DNA of 42,210 bases from contig SKKN01000009.1 in assembly GCA_007121455.1 (NCBI GenBank), positions 1 through 42,210 of the forward strand. Reading direction: 5' to 3'. Both the position numbers and the translations under genes were made by a program. Position 1 is the stretch's first letter; each line of letters starts with the position of its first letter. The notes beneath the pieces are model-generated. The model saw only the letters and a program-made list of their open reading frames with translations. It did not search any database and was not told the origin of the DNA. Positions 24,965 through 33,948 of this stretch are shown one piece after another. The stretch comes from Gemmatimonadota bacterium. GTDB taxonomy: Bacteria; Gemmatimonadota; Gemmatimonadetes; Longimicrobiales; Gaopeijiaceae.

Positions 24965-27231
24965 CACTCTCCACGGTGACGGAACGTTCGGCGCTTCTCC
25001 GCTGGGGCGTACCCGTCGCCGGGTGCTTGGCATTCCTCGCAGCGGTGCTCATCTGGACCGGATGGGTGAGCTGCGGCTTCGATAGCTGCCCCGACCCGCA
25101 CCAGCTCGAAGCGTACCAGGCGGGAGGTTCGCCCGTCCTGCTCGACCGAAACGGCGAGGAGTTGGCGGCCATCCATCCTCTGGAAATGCACGTGGTCGTG
25201 CTCGACTCGCTCCCCGCCCACGTCCCGAACGCCTTCGTCGCGGTGGAGGACCGCCGCTTCTACCGACATGACGGTGTGGACTGGATACGGGTCGTGAGAG
25301 CGATGGCCCGGAACGTCGCTGCGGGGCGTGTTCGCGAAGGGGCCAGCACGATCACGATGCAACTTGCCCGCACCCTGTTTCCGGAACGGATCCCCGGAGC
25401 CGAACGGACGATCCGCCGAAAGCTGGTGGAGATCCGAATGGCGGACCGGATCGAGCGACGGTTCACGAAAGCGGAAATCCTCGAGCTCTACCTGAACCAC
25501 GTCTACGTGGGAGGGGGCGCCTATGGGGTCGAAGCAGGGGCACGCTACTACTTCGGAAAGCCCGCCGCGGAGTTGACTCCCGAGGAGTCGGCCCTCCTGG
25601 CGGCCGTGGTGCGGGCACCGGCCAACTATGATCCACGTCGGCACCCGGAGCGCGCGCTGCAACGGCGGAACCTCGTGCTGACCCTGCTGGAGCGACAGGA
25701 ATGGATCCCCCCAGCCCAGGCGCGGGCAGCTCGGACCCGGTCGCTGCACATCACGGAGGAGCCGCCCACTCGGAGTCCGCCAGGGGTGGCACCCTACTTC
25801 ATCGACACCGTCCGGCGATTCCTGCAGGACGAATTCGGAGAAGGTCTCTACCGCTCGCGCATCCGCGTCTATACGACGCTCGATCCCAACGTCCAGAGGG
25901 TGGCCGAAGAGGAGCTGCTCCTGCAGCTCTCGACGATCGAGGAGGGCACGCATGGAGTGTTCGACCCGCGGAGGCCGGACTCCGATTCGGATGACTCCGC
26001 GGATCAGGGTCCACTCCAGGGGGCGATGGTGATCCTCGAACCGCACGGTGGCGAAGTCCTCGCGATGGTCGGAGGACGTGATTTCGGGACTTCGCGCTTC
26101 AACCGTGCGGTTCTGGCACGGAGACAGATCGGGAGTGCGTTCAAGCCGTTCGTCTATGCTGCGGCTCTGAAGGAAGGATATGTGATGAGCCAGCCGCTCG
26201 ACGACCGGCCAGTGAGGGTCTCCCAGGTCGGCAGTTCGGATTGGTCACCCAGGAACTACGACGGACGATTCCGTGGGCCGGTCAGCATGCGCCGGGCGAT
26301 CGTCGAGTCCCTGAACGTCCCCACCGTTCGCCTCGCCCTCGCGGTCGGAATGGACGAAGTCGTGAGAACCGCTCTTCAGGCCGGTGTGCCGGAGCCCCTC
26401 CTGGAGACGCCCGCCACCGCGCTCGGCACCACCTCCCTTTCCCCCCTCGAACTCGCAGGCGCGTACACCGGGTTCGCCACGGGGGGGGGCCGGACACCTC
26501 CACGGATCATGACGCGCATCGAAAGTTCGGCGGGAGAGGTTCTCTTCGAATCGGAAGCCCAGGTCGAGGAGGCGCTCGATCCGCGGATCGCATACCTGGT
26601 CACGGACATGCTCTCGGACGTTGTCGACCGAGGCACCGGAGCTGCTGTTCGCGAGGCCGGGTTTACAGGACCGGCAGCCGGAAAGACCGGCACGACGCAG
26701 GAGGGGCACGATGCATGGTTCGTCGGCTATACGCCCCAGCTCGTGGGAAGCGTCTGGATCGGGTTCGACCGTCCACGGCCGATCATGGTCGATGTGACAG
26801 GAGGACGCATCGCAGCTCCGATATGGGGCAACGTGATGCGTCGGATCTACGAAGACCAGCCGGATCCACCTTCGTGGACCCGGCCGGACGGCATCGTCGA
26901 ACGGCTCGTCGAACCGGGGTCGGGACGGCTCATCGAGGACGGCTGCTCGTCGGGTCAATCGAACGTCGTACAGGAGCTCTTCCTCGAAGAGCGTATCCCT
27001 ACATCGACGTGCCCAGCCATTGATCAGCTACCGGAGCACATCGCGGCCTTCTTCAAGGAAAGGGGCCGTGAAGCGTTCGCACCGGGCGAAGCCGACGTAC
27101 GAGACGGGGAGGACTCCGACGCCATCACGGAGACCTCTCATTGGGACCGGGATACAGGACCCGATCGGATCCTCGGTGCACAGCGGGTTCCCCTCGAACG
27201 CGAGGGTGGCCGCGACCCCGACCAGCCCTGA
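24961..27231 (+). CDS. Class A penicillin-binding protein (bifunctional transglycosylase/transpeptidase)
   Basis: A 756-residue inner-membrane enzyme that polymerises and crosslinks peptidoglycan. One signal-anchor helix (about 13-35) is followed by a GT51 domain (about 60-235) with EDRRFYRHDGVDW (catalytic Glu96), GASTITMQLAR and the RKLVEIRMADRIE segment. A transpeptidase domain (about 350-640) then carries GSAFK (nucleophile Ser392, Lys395), SLN at 450-452 and KTGTTQ at 575-580. All catalytic motifs are intact. A C-terminal tail of about 110 residues, with two cysteines (ED-GC and STC) and acidic residues, has no function I recognise. Its ATG overlaps the treY stop (ATGA), so it is translationally coupled to the trehalose operon, an unusual partner for a cell-wall synthase. 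Confidence 0.95.
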   Translation: MTLSTVTERSALLRWGVPVAGCLAFLAAVLIWTGWVSCGFDSCPDPHQLEAYQAGGSPVLLDRNGEELAAIHPLEMHVVVLDSLPAHVPNAFVAVEDRRFYRHDGVDWIRVVRAMARNVAAGRVREGASTITMQLARTLFPERIPGAERTIRRKLVEIRMADRIERRFTKAEILELYLNHVYVGGGAYGVEAGARYYFGKPAAELTPEESALLAAVVRAPANYDPRRHPERALQRRNLVLTLLERQEWIPPAQARAARTRSLHITEEPPTRSPPGVAPYFIDTVRRFLQDEFGEGLYRSRIRVYTTLDPNVQRVAEEELLLQLSTIEEGTHGVFDPRRPDSDSDDSADQGPLQGAMVILEPHGGEVLAMVGGRDFGTSRFNRAVLARRQIGSAFKPFVYAAALKEGYVMSQPLDDRPVRVSQVGSSDWSPRNYDGRFRGPVSMRRAIVESLNVPTVRLALAVGMDEVVRTALQAGVPEPLLETPATALGTTSLSPLELAGAYTGFATGGGRTPPRIMTRIESSAGEVLFESEAQVEEALDPRIAYLVTDMLSDVVDRGTGAAVREAGFTGPAAGKTGTTQEGHDAWFVGYTPQLVGSVWIGFDRPRPIMVDVTGGRIAAPIWGNVMRRIYEDQPDPPSWTRPDGIVERLVEPGSGRLIEDGCSSGQSNVVQELFLEERIPTSTCPAIDQLPEHIAAFFKERGREAFAPGEADVRDGEDSDAITETSHWDRDTGPDRILGAQRVPLEREGGRDPDQP

Positions 27232-27370
27232 GCTCGAGCAGGACCGAACTCTCGGAGGAAACGGAAGGGAGCGGACAGGTGACCTCGCATAATCATTGCG
27301 TTCGGCGTGTGGCAATGCCAACGTCCAACCATGGCGCTCCCATTGGGGTTCCCGCTGAGGACCACCTGTC

Positions 27371-29092
27371 ATGCACGATGCTCCTGGAGGATCGAGGCTC
27401 CGCGAGCTCGAAGAGCGGGCGCGCAGGGCGGAAGCCCGGCTCGCGCGGACGGAGATGATCTGCCGTCTCGGAACCTGGGAATGGGAGATCGGCGAAGGTC
27501 GTATCACATGCTCCGACGAGGCATTCAGGATCTTCGGGCATGACCCTCAGTCGTTCGAGGTGAAGCCCCGTGCTTACCTGAAGCTCCTCGAGCCGGAAGA
27601 CCGGCATTCGATGACCTCGCTCCTGCGAACAGCCATCGATGAGTGTGAGGGCTTCGAGTTCGAACACGAAATCGCGAGAGGAACGGAGAAGGAGCCCCTC
27701 GTGGTCTTTGGAAGGGTGGGGGTCGAACAGGACGATGGACGGGTGACGGCGCTCTATGGGGCAATCGAGGACGTGACCCAACGGGCGATGTCGATCCGCT
27801 CCCGCCGACGGCTCGCGCAAGAGCGGACGGCCATGGCGGAGGCACGGAACTCGGAGCGACGCGCCCGCATCATCGCCAATGCGAGTTCGATCCTCGACGA
27901 GTCGTTGGACTATGCGGAAACGCTCAAGAACCTTGCGCACCTCGTGGTCCCGGACCTCGCCGACTTCTGCTTCATCGACATGCTCGAACCCGAAGGCCAC
28001 CTCCGGAGCATCGAAGCCGCGCACGCAGACCCTCGGGTCGGGAACGAAGCTCGGGCGCTCCGCCTCCAGTACCCGCCCGACCCGAAGTCATCCAGCCCCC
28101 TCGCGGAAGCCCTCAGAACCGGCGAGCCCATCCTCCTGCGAGAGGTGGATCAGGAAATCCTCCGGAAATCGAGCCGCGACGAAGAGCAGCTGGAGCAGAT
28201 CCAGCAGCTCGGCATTGGATCCGCGATGATCCTCCCTCTCGTCGCACGCGGCCAGGTTCTGGGAGAAATCACGTTCGCCGTTGGGGGCTCGGAAAGGCGG
28301 TACGACGAGAGGGATCTCCGCTTTGCCGAAGAGCTGGCTCGCCGCGCCGCGCTCGCGGTGGATAACGCGCTCCTCTACGTGGCAGCGCAGACCGCGAACA
28401 AGGCGAAGTCCGACTTCCTGACCGTGATGTCCCACGAGCTCAGAACCCCGCTCAACGCGGTCGTAGGCTATGCCACGCTTCTCGAAGAGCAGGAAACCGG
28501 GGACCTGGCGGAGCACCAGCGAATCTGTGTGAACCGCATTCGCACTTCCGCGCAGCACCTCCTCCAGCTCATCGAGGAGATCCTCGATTACTCGAAGCTG
28601 GATATCGGTGCCGAGCGAGTCGAGGTGCAAGAGGAAATGGACCTGGTCGAGCTCGCCCGGGAGGCGGCCTCCCTCCTCGAGGCAGTTGCGAGCGCGAAAG
28701 GATTGGCACTGAACCTCGTCCTCCCCGAAGATCCTCTCGTGCTTTCGACGGACCCTCGCAAAGTTCGCCAGATCCTCCTCAATTTGCTCGGGAACGCAGT
28801 GAAGTTCACCGAGTCCGGGTACGTCGAATTGCGCCTCCAGCCCTCCGCCGAACGGATCACCTTCGAGGTAGAGGATACCGGGGTTGGAATCGCCGTGGAG
28901 GACCGGGAAAGGATTTTCTCTCCGTTCCATCGAGGGATCGAGCGTCCCGGGGTTCGGCGTCCAGGCACCGGTCTGGGTTTGGCAGTCGCGGACCGCCTCA
29001 CGGCATTGATGGGGGGCGAGCTTTCGGTCAGGAGCGTTCTCGGAGAGGGCACGACCTTTACCGTGGCGCTCCCCTACCCTCCCGGGCAGTGA
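27371..29092 (+). CDS. PAS-GAF sensor histidine kinase (orphan)
   Basis: A 573-residue cytoplasmic kinase. A short N-terminal coiled coil leads into a PAS domain (about 28-140, GTWEWEIGEGRITCSDEAFRIFG-type start), a linker helix and a GAF domain (about 165-340). The HisKA dimerisation domain carries the phospho-acceptor His355 in FLTVMSHELRTPLN. The HATPase domain has the N box LLNLLGNAVKFT, G1 motif DTGVGI and G2 motif GTGLGLAVA. No transmembrane segment is visible, so it probably senses an internal signal through PAS or GAF. No response regulator gene lies in the window, so the partner is elsewhere. ATG at 27371 has a modest GAGG site. The 140 bases upstream contain CATAAT at 27288 without a matching -35 box. 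Confidence 0.93.
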   Translation: MHDAPGGSRLRELEERARRAEARLARTEMICRLGTWEWEIGEGRITCSDEAFRIFGHDPQSFEVKPRAYLKLLEPEDRHSMTSLLRTAIDECEGFEFEHEIARGTEKEPLVVFGRVGVEQDDGRVTALYGAIEDVTQRAMSIRSRRRLAQERTAMAEARNSERRARIIANASSILDESLDYAETLKNLAHLVVPDLADFCFIDMLEPEGHLRSIEAAHADPRVGNEARALRLQYPPDPKSSSPLAEALRTGEPILLREVDQEILRKSSRDEEQLEQIQQLGIGSAMILPLVARGQVLGEITFAVGGSERRYDERDLRFAEELARRAALAVDNALLYVAAQTANKAKSDFLTVMSHELRTPLNAVVGYATLLEEQETGDLAEHQRICVNRIRTSAQHLLQLIEEILDYSKLDIGAERVEVQEEMDLVELAREAASLLEAVASAKGLALNLVLPEDPLVLSTDPRKVRQILLNLLGNAVKFTESGYVELRLQPSAERITFEVEDTGVGIAVEDRERIFSPFHRGIERPGVRRPGTGLGLAVADRLTALMGGELSVRSVLGEGTTFTVALPYPPGQ

Positions 29093-29142
29093 CTCCTGAT
29101 CGATCTTTCGATTGGAGCACGACTGGCGAGATCCTTCGAATT

Positions 29143-29151
29143 TGGTATAAT
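29143..29151 (+). promoter_or_regulatory. Extended -10 promoter of the DUF5916 gene
   Basis: TGGTATAAT at 29143-29151 is a perfect TATAAT preceded by the TGn extension, in an AT-rich pocket after the kinase stop. No good -35 box is present, as expected for an extended -10 promoter. It would give a leader of about 45 bases before the ATG at 29203. Confidence 0.6.
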
Positions 29152-29202
29152 TATTGACTCCCCAAGGAATCGAGTGATCATCGTAGCCCCCCCGCCAGGA
29201 TC

Positions 29203-31980
29203 ATGATCCGACCGACTCTCGCCGTAATCGCGTTCGCCCTCCTGGTGCTCGCTCCCTTCGGTCCCCCATCCTTTTCGGAAGGCTCCACGGGCTCCTTCTC
29301 CGTCGGCCTGGCTGCGCAGGAAGCCCCTCCCGACTCCCGATCCATGACGCTTACGGCGACGCGAGTGGACGGCTCGATCACCATCGATGGATGGCTCGAC
29401 GAGCCGGAGTGGGAAGAGGCGGAGGTGGCGTCGAGCTTCATCCAGGTGGAGCCCGACGAGGGTGAGGCGGCAATTGAGCGGACGGAGGTGCGGATCCTCT
29501 ACGACGACGAAAATATCTATGTCGGCGCCCGGATGTACGACGACCCGAGCCGCACGGCGCACCAGCTCACGAGAAGGGGGCAGACCGGCCGAGCCGCTGG
29601 ATATCTCGAGTTCTCCCTCGACAGCAACCTGGACCGCACCACCGCATACGTCTTCCGCGTCACCGCGGCCGGCGTGCAGGCGGACCGCTACAGCTACGAC
29701 GACACCAGCTCGGATTCGTCCTGGGATGCGGTGTGGGAGTCGGCCGTCCAGTTCGACGACGAGGGCTGGTGGGTGGAGGCGCGGATCCCACTCTCCCAGC
29801 TCCGATACGACCCTTCTCCGGAACCCCAGACGTGGGGGCTGAACCTTGCCCGCCGTCGAATCGCCGACAACGAGCGGAGCGAGTGGGCGTGGACCCCCCA
29901 GGGGGTGTCGGGGAACGTGAGCCGATTTGGGCGCCTGGAGGGCATTGTCCTCCCCGAAAATCAGCGCAGTCTCGAAGTGGTGCCCTACGCAATGGGGGGG
30001 CTCGAAGTCCGAGACAGTGACCCTGGAAACCCATTTTTCACGGGTCGGGCCACACGCTCGAACGTCGGGGCCGACATCCGCTACGGGCTCGGCTCCACCT
30101 TCACGCTCGACGCTGCGATCAACCCGGACTTCGGGCAGGTGAACGTGGATCCGCGGGTGATCAACCTCTCGGCATTCCCCACCTTCTTTCCCGAGCAGCG
30201 TCCGTTCTTCACCCGCGACGACCGAACCTTCGACTTCGGCTTGTCGGGACCGCGAAACACGCTCTTCCACTCCCGGCGGATCGGACGCTCCCCTCAGGGG
30301 GGGGCGCCGGGAGGCGCCGATTTTGCCTCGATCCCGGGAGAAACCAGGATCCTGGGAGCGGCCAAGGTCACGGGCCGTACGTCGGGCGGCCTGACAGTGG
30401 GTGTGCTGGGTGCATTGACGGACCGGGAGCGTGGGTGGGCCTACTTCCTGGACGAAGATCGCACCGAGAGCTTCACCTCGGAGCCGGGCACCCGGTACGG
30501 AGCCGTCCGGCTCCAGCAGGACCTTCGGGACTCCCAGACCCGGGTAGGCGGCATCTTCACGCTCGCTGACCGAGACCTTCCAGGTGATGGTCTACTCGAC
30601 TTTCTCCCTTCATCGGCGTACAGCGGAGGGGTCGACTTCGAGCACACCTGGGCGGATCGTGAATGGTCCCTCTGGGGCTTCCTCGCCGGAAGCCACGTGC
30701 GGGGCAGCGAGGAGGCCATGTTGCAAATCCAGCAGGCCCCGAACCACTACCACCAGAGGCCCGACCAGGACTATCTCGACCTCGATCCCGACCGCACGTG
30801 GCTCTCGGGAGCCGAGTGGCGCATGCAACTGGAGAAGCAGGGCGGGCGACACTGGACGGGGGCGGTGTGGGCGGCACAGCGGACCCCCGGATTCGAGGTG
30901 AACGATTTCGGATTCTCGACCGCGTCGGAGCGACTCGACGGCGGTGCCCGGATCAGCTATCGGGAGCCCACACCGGGGGACCTCCTCAGAAGCTACCGGT
31001 TCAGCCTCTTCACCTTCCACAACTGGCGGCATTCCGTCCGCGACGACTTCTTCTCCACTTCCGCCTGGGGCGAGGCGCACAAGTCAGCAAACGTCTCGTT
31101 CAGTTCCAACTTCACGCTGCTCAACTGGTGGGGCATCGGGGTCGACGTGGGCTACCGCCCAGAGGTGCTCAGCGACGGGCTCACTCGCGGCGGTCCGCTC
31201 ATGGTCGACCCCGCCTCCCATTCGTTCGGACTCAGCGCCAACACGGACCGTCGGGACGCGGTGACGGTAAGCGCGTCGATCGACTACGAGGATGGGCACC
31301 GGGGAGGCAGCGAGACCTCGGCGCGTCTGGGACTGGATATCCGGCCCTCCGGGAATCTGGCGATCGGCCTCAGCCCTTCTTACAGCCGGGGCACGGATCC
31401 GCGGCAGTACGTCGCCCGGTTCGAGGACCCCTCCTTCGACCCGACCTTCGGGGCCAGGTACCTCTTCGGCGACCTGCGCCGAGAGGAGTTCTCGATGGAG
31501 ACTCGCCTCGACATCATCCTCTCGCCGAGCTTGAGCATCGAGGTGTTCGCGCAGCCCCTGGTCTCGGCCGGCGAGTTTACCGGATACAAGCAGCTCGCGC
31601 AGCCGTCCAGCTTCGACTTTTTGGCCTTCGAGGAGGGTGCTGCCGTTCCCGGAGCGGGGAACGTGAGCTGCGAGGGAGGAGAGCCCGGAGCGTTGGCGCT
31701 CTGCCGCAACGACGGGAGGATCTTCTTCGACTACTCGGGAAATGGGATCGCCGACGGATCGATCTCGGAGCAGAACTTCAACGTGCGCTCGCTCCGCGGA
31801 AATGCGGTGCTCCGGTGGGAATTCCGGCCCGGATCTCGCCTCTTCCTGGTCTGGCAGCAGCAGCGTCAGCACCGGGACGTGCTGGGGACATTCGACTTTT
31901 CTCGTGACGCCGGTGCCCTCTTCGACGCGCCCGGGGAGCACATGTTCATGATCAAGGTGGATTACTGGCTCAACCTCTGA
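29203..31980 (+). CDS. Secreted DUF5916 protein with N-terminal CBM9-like domain, probable outer-membrane barrel
   Basis: A 925-residue protein. A Sec signal peptide (about 1-38, hydrophobic LAVIAFALLVLAPFG) is followed by a CBM9-like beta-sandwich (about 47-245), recognisable from ITIDGWLDEPEWEEAE, FIQVEPDEGEAA and the strand with ILYDDENIYVGARMYDDP. The remainder matches DUF5916: NPDFGQVNVDPRVINLSAFPTFFPEQRPFF and then alternating aromatic beta-strands ending in KVDYWLNL, which looks like an outer-membrane barrel. Proteins of this type are abundant in Bacteroidota and Gemmatimonadota; no activity is established. Sugar binding by the CBM9-like part is only a guess. It has its own promoter at 29143, so it is transcribed apart from the kinase gene, although the kinase could still control it. 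Confidence 0.88.
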   Translation: MIRPTLAVIAFALLVLAPFGPPSFSEGSTGSFSVGLAAQEAPPDSRSMTLTATRVDGSITIDGWLDEPEWEEAEVASSFIQVEPDEGEAAIERTEVRILYDDENIYVGARMYDDPSRTAHQLTRRGQTGRAAGYLEFSLDSNLDRTTAYVFRVTAAGVQADRYSYDDTSSDSSWDAVWESAVQFDDEGWWVEARIPLSQLRYDPSPEPQTWGLNLARRRIADNERSEWAWTPQGVSGNVSRFGRLEGIVLPENQRSLEVVPYAMGGLEVRDSDPGNPFFTGRATRSNVGADIRYGLGSTFTLDAAINPDFGQVNVDPRVINLSAFPTFFPEQRPFFTRDDRTFDFGLSGPRNTLFHSRRIGRSPQGGAPGGADFASIPGETRILGAAKVTGRTSGGLTVGVLGALTDRERGWAYFLDEDRTESFTSEPGTRYGAVRLQQDLRDSQTRVGGIFTLADRDLPGDGLLDFLPSSAYSGGVDFEHTWADREWSLWGFLAGSHVRGSEEAMLQIQQAPNHYHQRPDQDYLDLDPDRTWLSGAEWRMQLEKQGGRHWTGAVWAAQRTPGFEVNDFGFSTASERLDGGARISYREPTPGDLLRSYRFSLFTFHNWRHSVRDDFFSTSAWGEAHKSANVSFSSNFTLLNWWGIGVDVGYRPEVLSDGLTRGGPLMVDPASHSFGLSANTDRRDAVTVSASIDYEDGHRGGSETSARLGLDIRPSGNLAIGLSPSYSRGTDPRQYVARFEDPSFDPTFGARYLFGDLRREEFSMETRLDIILSPSLSIEVFAQPLVSAGEFTGYKQLAQPSSFDFLAFEEGAAVPGAGNVSCEGGEPGALALCRNDGRIFFDYSGNGIADGSISEQNFNVRSLRGNAVLRWEFRPGSRLFLVWQQQRQHRDVLGTFDFSRDAGALFDAPGEHMFMIKVDYWLNL

Positions 31981-32292
31981 GCGCCCGCCGCCCCCTCCGT
32001 CCCGCCGACCGGAGCTGAGATCAGGGGGCCGCGAGCCCGAACGGCAGCCGGTCCACCGCCACGCGGCCGGGAAGGATCCAGCGACCTTCCAACGAGATCA
32101 CCGTGGACGGCGTCATTGCCGGAGGACGCTTCGGATTCTACCGTAGATCATGGAGCGTTCGCCACTCCCTTGTCCGTCCAAACCGGGGGACCTATTCTCC
32201 CGTGTAAGATAGATGGAAGGAGTCTGCCCCGTACGCCACGACGTGCATGTTCGGTCGTCACGTTCCGCCGTTCCTTCACCAGGAGGTCAAAG
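31981..32292 (+). other. 312-base intergenic region before the His-rich protein gene
   Basis: No gene is credible here; the frame open upstream of 32293 reads as non-coding and lacks a ribosome site of its own. TAAGAT at 32205-32210 could be a -10 box for the downstream gene, but I find no matching -35. A weak inverted repeat, GACCGG and CCGGTC, flanks about 32009-32066. I see no riboswitch or RNA gene that I can name. Confidence 0.4.
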
Positions 32293-32949
32293 ATGCGAAT
32301 CAGAACCCTGCCGCTTCTCCTTTCGCTACTCGTAGCGGCCGTAGTCGTCGACCGGGCAGACGCACAGGAGACCAACCCGGCCCACGCCCACCTCGGGCAT
32401 GTGATGGAGGCCTTCGGCGACACCCCCGAGGGTCAGGGGCTGCTCCCCACGGCTCTCGCCGAAGCCCGGATCGCCGCTGACCACGCAGGCTACGCGCTCG
32501 CCGATCCGTCCGATCTGGAGGGAATGCAGCGCCACGTCGTGCATGTGATCCACGCGCTCGACCCCAGTCGGGTGGATGCCGGCCCCGGTCTCGGATACGG
32601 GGCAAAGCGCGCGACGGAAGCCGTCGTCGTCCACGTCGAAATGGCAGCGGAGGCCGAGGAGGCGTCCGACAACGTGCGGAACCACGGTATGCATGTCGCT
32701 ACCGCGGCGGGCAATGCAGCCGAACGGGCGGAGCGAGCCGTCACCCTTGCTGAGCAGGTCCGGGATGCAGGCACGGCGGATGAAGCGGCCCGCATCCTCG
32801 CGGAACTCCACGAGCTCACGCAGCAGATCATCTCCGGAGAGGACGCGGACGGCAGCGGGCAGGTCGGCTGGAGAGAGGGTGGACTCGAACAGGCCGAGCA
32901 GCACATGGGCTTCCTCCTCGACGGAGAGGGGATCCACTTCCACCCGTAA
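32293..32949 (+). CDS. Secreted histidine-rich helical protein with an EF-hand calcium loop
   Basis: A 218-residue protein I cannot assign to a family. A signal peptide (1-24, LPLLLSLLVAAVVV then DRADAQ) sends it out of the cytoplasm. The mature part is predicted all-helical and holds fourteen histidines, several in helical register: HAHLGH at 31-36, HVVHVIH at 81-87 and HGMH at 131-134. Near the C-terminus, Asp184-Glu195 (DADGSGQVGWRE) is an exact canonical EF-hand loop, with acidic or Ser ligands at positions 1, 3, 5 and 12, Gly at 6 and Val at 8. The chain ends in HFHP. A metal- or haem-binding helical bundle with a calcium site is a reasonable guess. The ATG at 32293 is fixed by AGGAGG seven bases upstream. 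It converges on the dioxygenase gene with 24 bases between them. Confidence 0.8.
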   Translation: MRIRTLPLLLSLLVAAVVVDRADAQETNPAHAHLGHVMEAFGDTPEGQGLLPTALAEARIAADHAGYALADPSDLEGMQRHVVHVIHALDPSRVDAGPGLGYGAKRATEAVVVHVEMAAEAEEASDNVRNHGMHVATAAGNAAERAERAVTLAEQVRDAGTADEAARILAELHELTQQIISGEDADGSGQVGWREGGLEQAEQHMGFLLDGEGIHFHP

Positions 32950-32973
32950 GCGAGCAACCGCTTCCGCCCTTCC

Positions 32974-33927
32974 TCAGTCGATCGGCTGCAGGTTCGCCTC
33001 GATCGCCTCACGTCGGCCCTCGAGGAAGGGCGGGAGCGCGAGCGCCTCGCCGAGGGTCTCCGGGTCCTCATCCACCGCGAAGCCTGGACCGTCCGTGGCG
33101 ATCTCGAAGAGGATCCCGCTCGGCTCGCGGAAATAGAGGCTTCTGAAGTAGAAGCGGTCCACCTCCCCGCTGTTTGGGACCCGGAGCGCGTTCAGGCGCT
33201 CAGCCCACCCCTCGTACTCCTCTTCGGTCGGCGTGCGAAATGCGACGTGGTGCACGCCGCCCGCGCCCTGACGAACCGTAGGAAGCTCCGGCTGTACCGC
33301 CACGTGGAGCTCCACATGTGGCCCTTCGCCCTTCATCGAGTAGACACGCACCCGGGGCTCCGCGTCGCCGCTGAGCGCGTACCGCCGCACCGGCTTCATG
33401 CCCATCACCTCCGTGAGCACGAGCTCGGTATCGCTGACCTCCGGCACGCTCAGGACGATCGGTCCCAGGCCCCTGATCTGATGGTCGGGCGGAACAGGGC
33501 TTTCCTCCCAGAGGACCGGATCGTCCCCGGCTCCTCCATCGTCCACGAGAAAGAGGCGCTGCCCCTCGGGATCCTCGAACTCAAGGGTCGGCCGCCCGTC
33601 CCGGAGAACGATGTCTTCCGCGACGAGGTCTTCCTCGTGAAGTCGCCGCGCCCACCACTCCAGCGTCTCCTCTCCCGTCACGCGGAGGCCGGTTCCGACG
33701 ATGCTCCGCGTCCCGCGTCTCTCCCGAGGAAGATTCCACTCGAAGAAGGTGAGATCCGTACCGGGGCTCCCGCCGCCGTCCGCGTAGAAGAGGTGGTAGG
33801 CCCGCACGTCGTCCTGGTTGACGGTTCGCTTCACGAGCCGCATTCCCAGGAGCTCGGTATAGAATCGGTGGTTCGCACCAGCGTCTGCCGTGATGGCCGT
33901 AAGGTGGTGGATCCCCTCCAGGTGCAT
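32974..33927 (-). CDS. VOC-superfamily ring-cleaving dioxygenase (MhqO/LinE-like)
   Basis: A 317-residue cytoplasmic protein of two vicinal-oxygen-chelate halves. The first opens with GIHHLTAIT and [22 protein letters not shown], a start characteristic of the hydroquinone-type ring-cleaving dioxygenases MhqO/MhqA and LinE. The likely iron ligands are a histidine in HHLT (residues 7-8), a histidine in GVHHVAFR and the glutamate in [11 protein letters not shown]. Family members open (methyl-, chloro-) hydroquinone rings and are often induced by quinone stress. The substrate here is unknown, and no other aromatic-degradation gene is in the window, so detoxification is more likely than a full catabolic route. 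ATG at 33927 begins the first beta-strand directly. Confidence 0.9.
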   Translation of the reverse strand: MHLEGIHHLTAITADAGANHRFYTELLGMRLVKRTVNQDDVRAYHLFYADGGGSPGTDLTFFEWNLPRERRGTRSIVGTGLRVTGEETLEWWARRLHEEDLVAEDIVLRDGRPTLEFEDPEGQRLFLVDDGGAGDDPVLWEESPVPPDHQIRGLGPIVLSVPEVSDTELVLTEVMGMKPVRRYALSGDAEPRVRVYSMKGEGPHVELHVAVQPELPTVRQGAGGVHHVAFRTPTEEEYEGWAERLNALRVPNSGEVDRFYFRSLYFREPSGILFEIATDGPGFAVDEDPETLGEALALPPFLEGRREAIEANLQPID

Positions 33928-33948
33928 GATCCCGATCCTGGTTGAAGT

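Noticed and set aside
23030..25033. 667-codon minus-strand open frame opposite treY
   Set aside because: Antisense of a complete treY with intact catalytic residues; composition is typical of a shadow frame.
27288..27293. CATAAT as promoter of the histidine kinase gene
   Set aside because: No -35 box at 16-18 bases and no TGn extension; one matching hexamer is not enough.
27310..27320. TGGCAATGCCA as an operator or sigma-54 site
   Set aside because: Short palindrome without the second sigma-54 element; could easily be chance.
32116..32292. Longer N-terminus for the His-rich protein
   Set aside because: It would place about 60 non-hydrophobic residues before a normal signal peptide and ignore the AGGAGG site before 32293.
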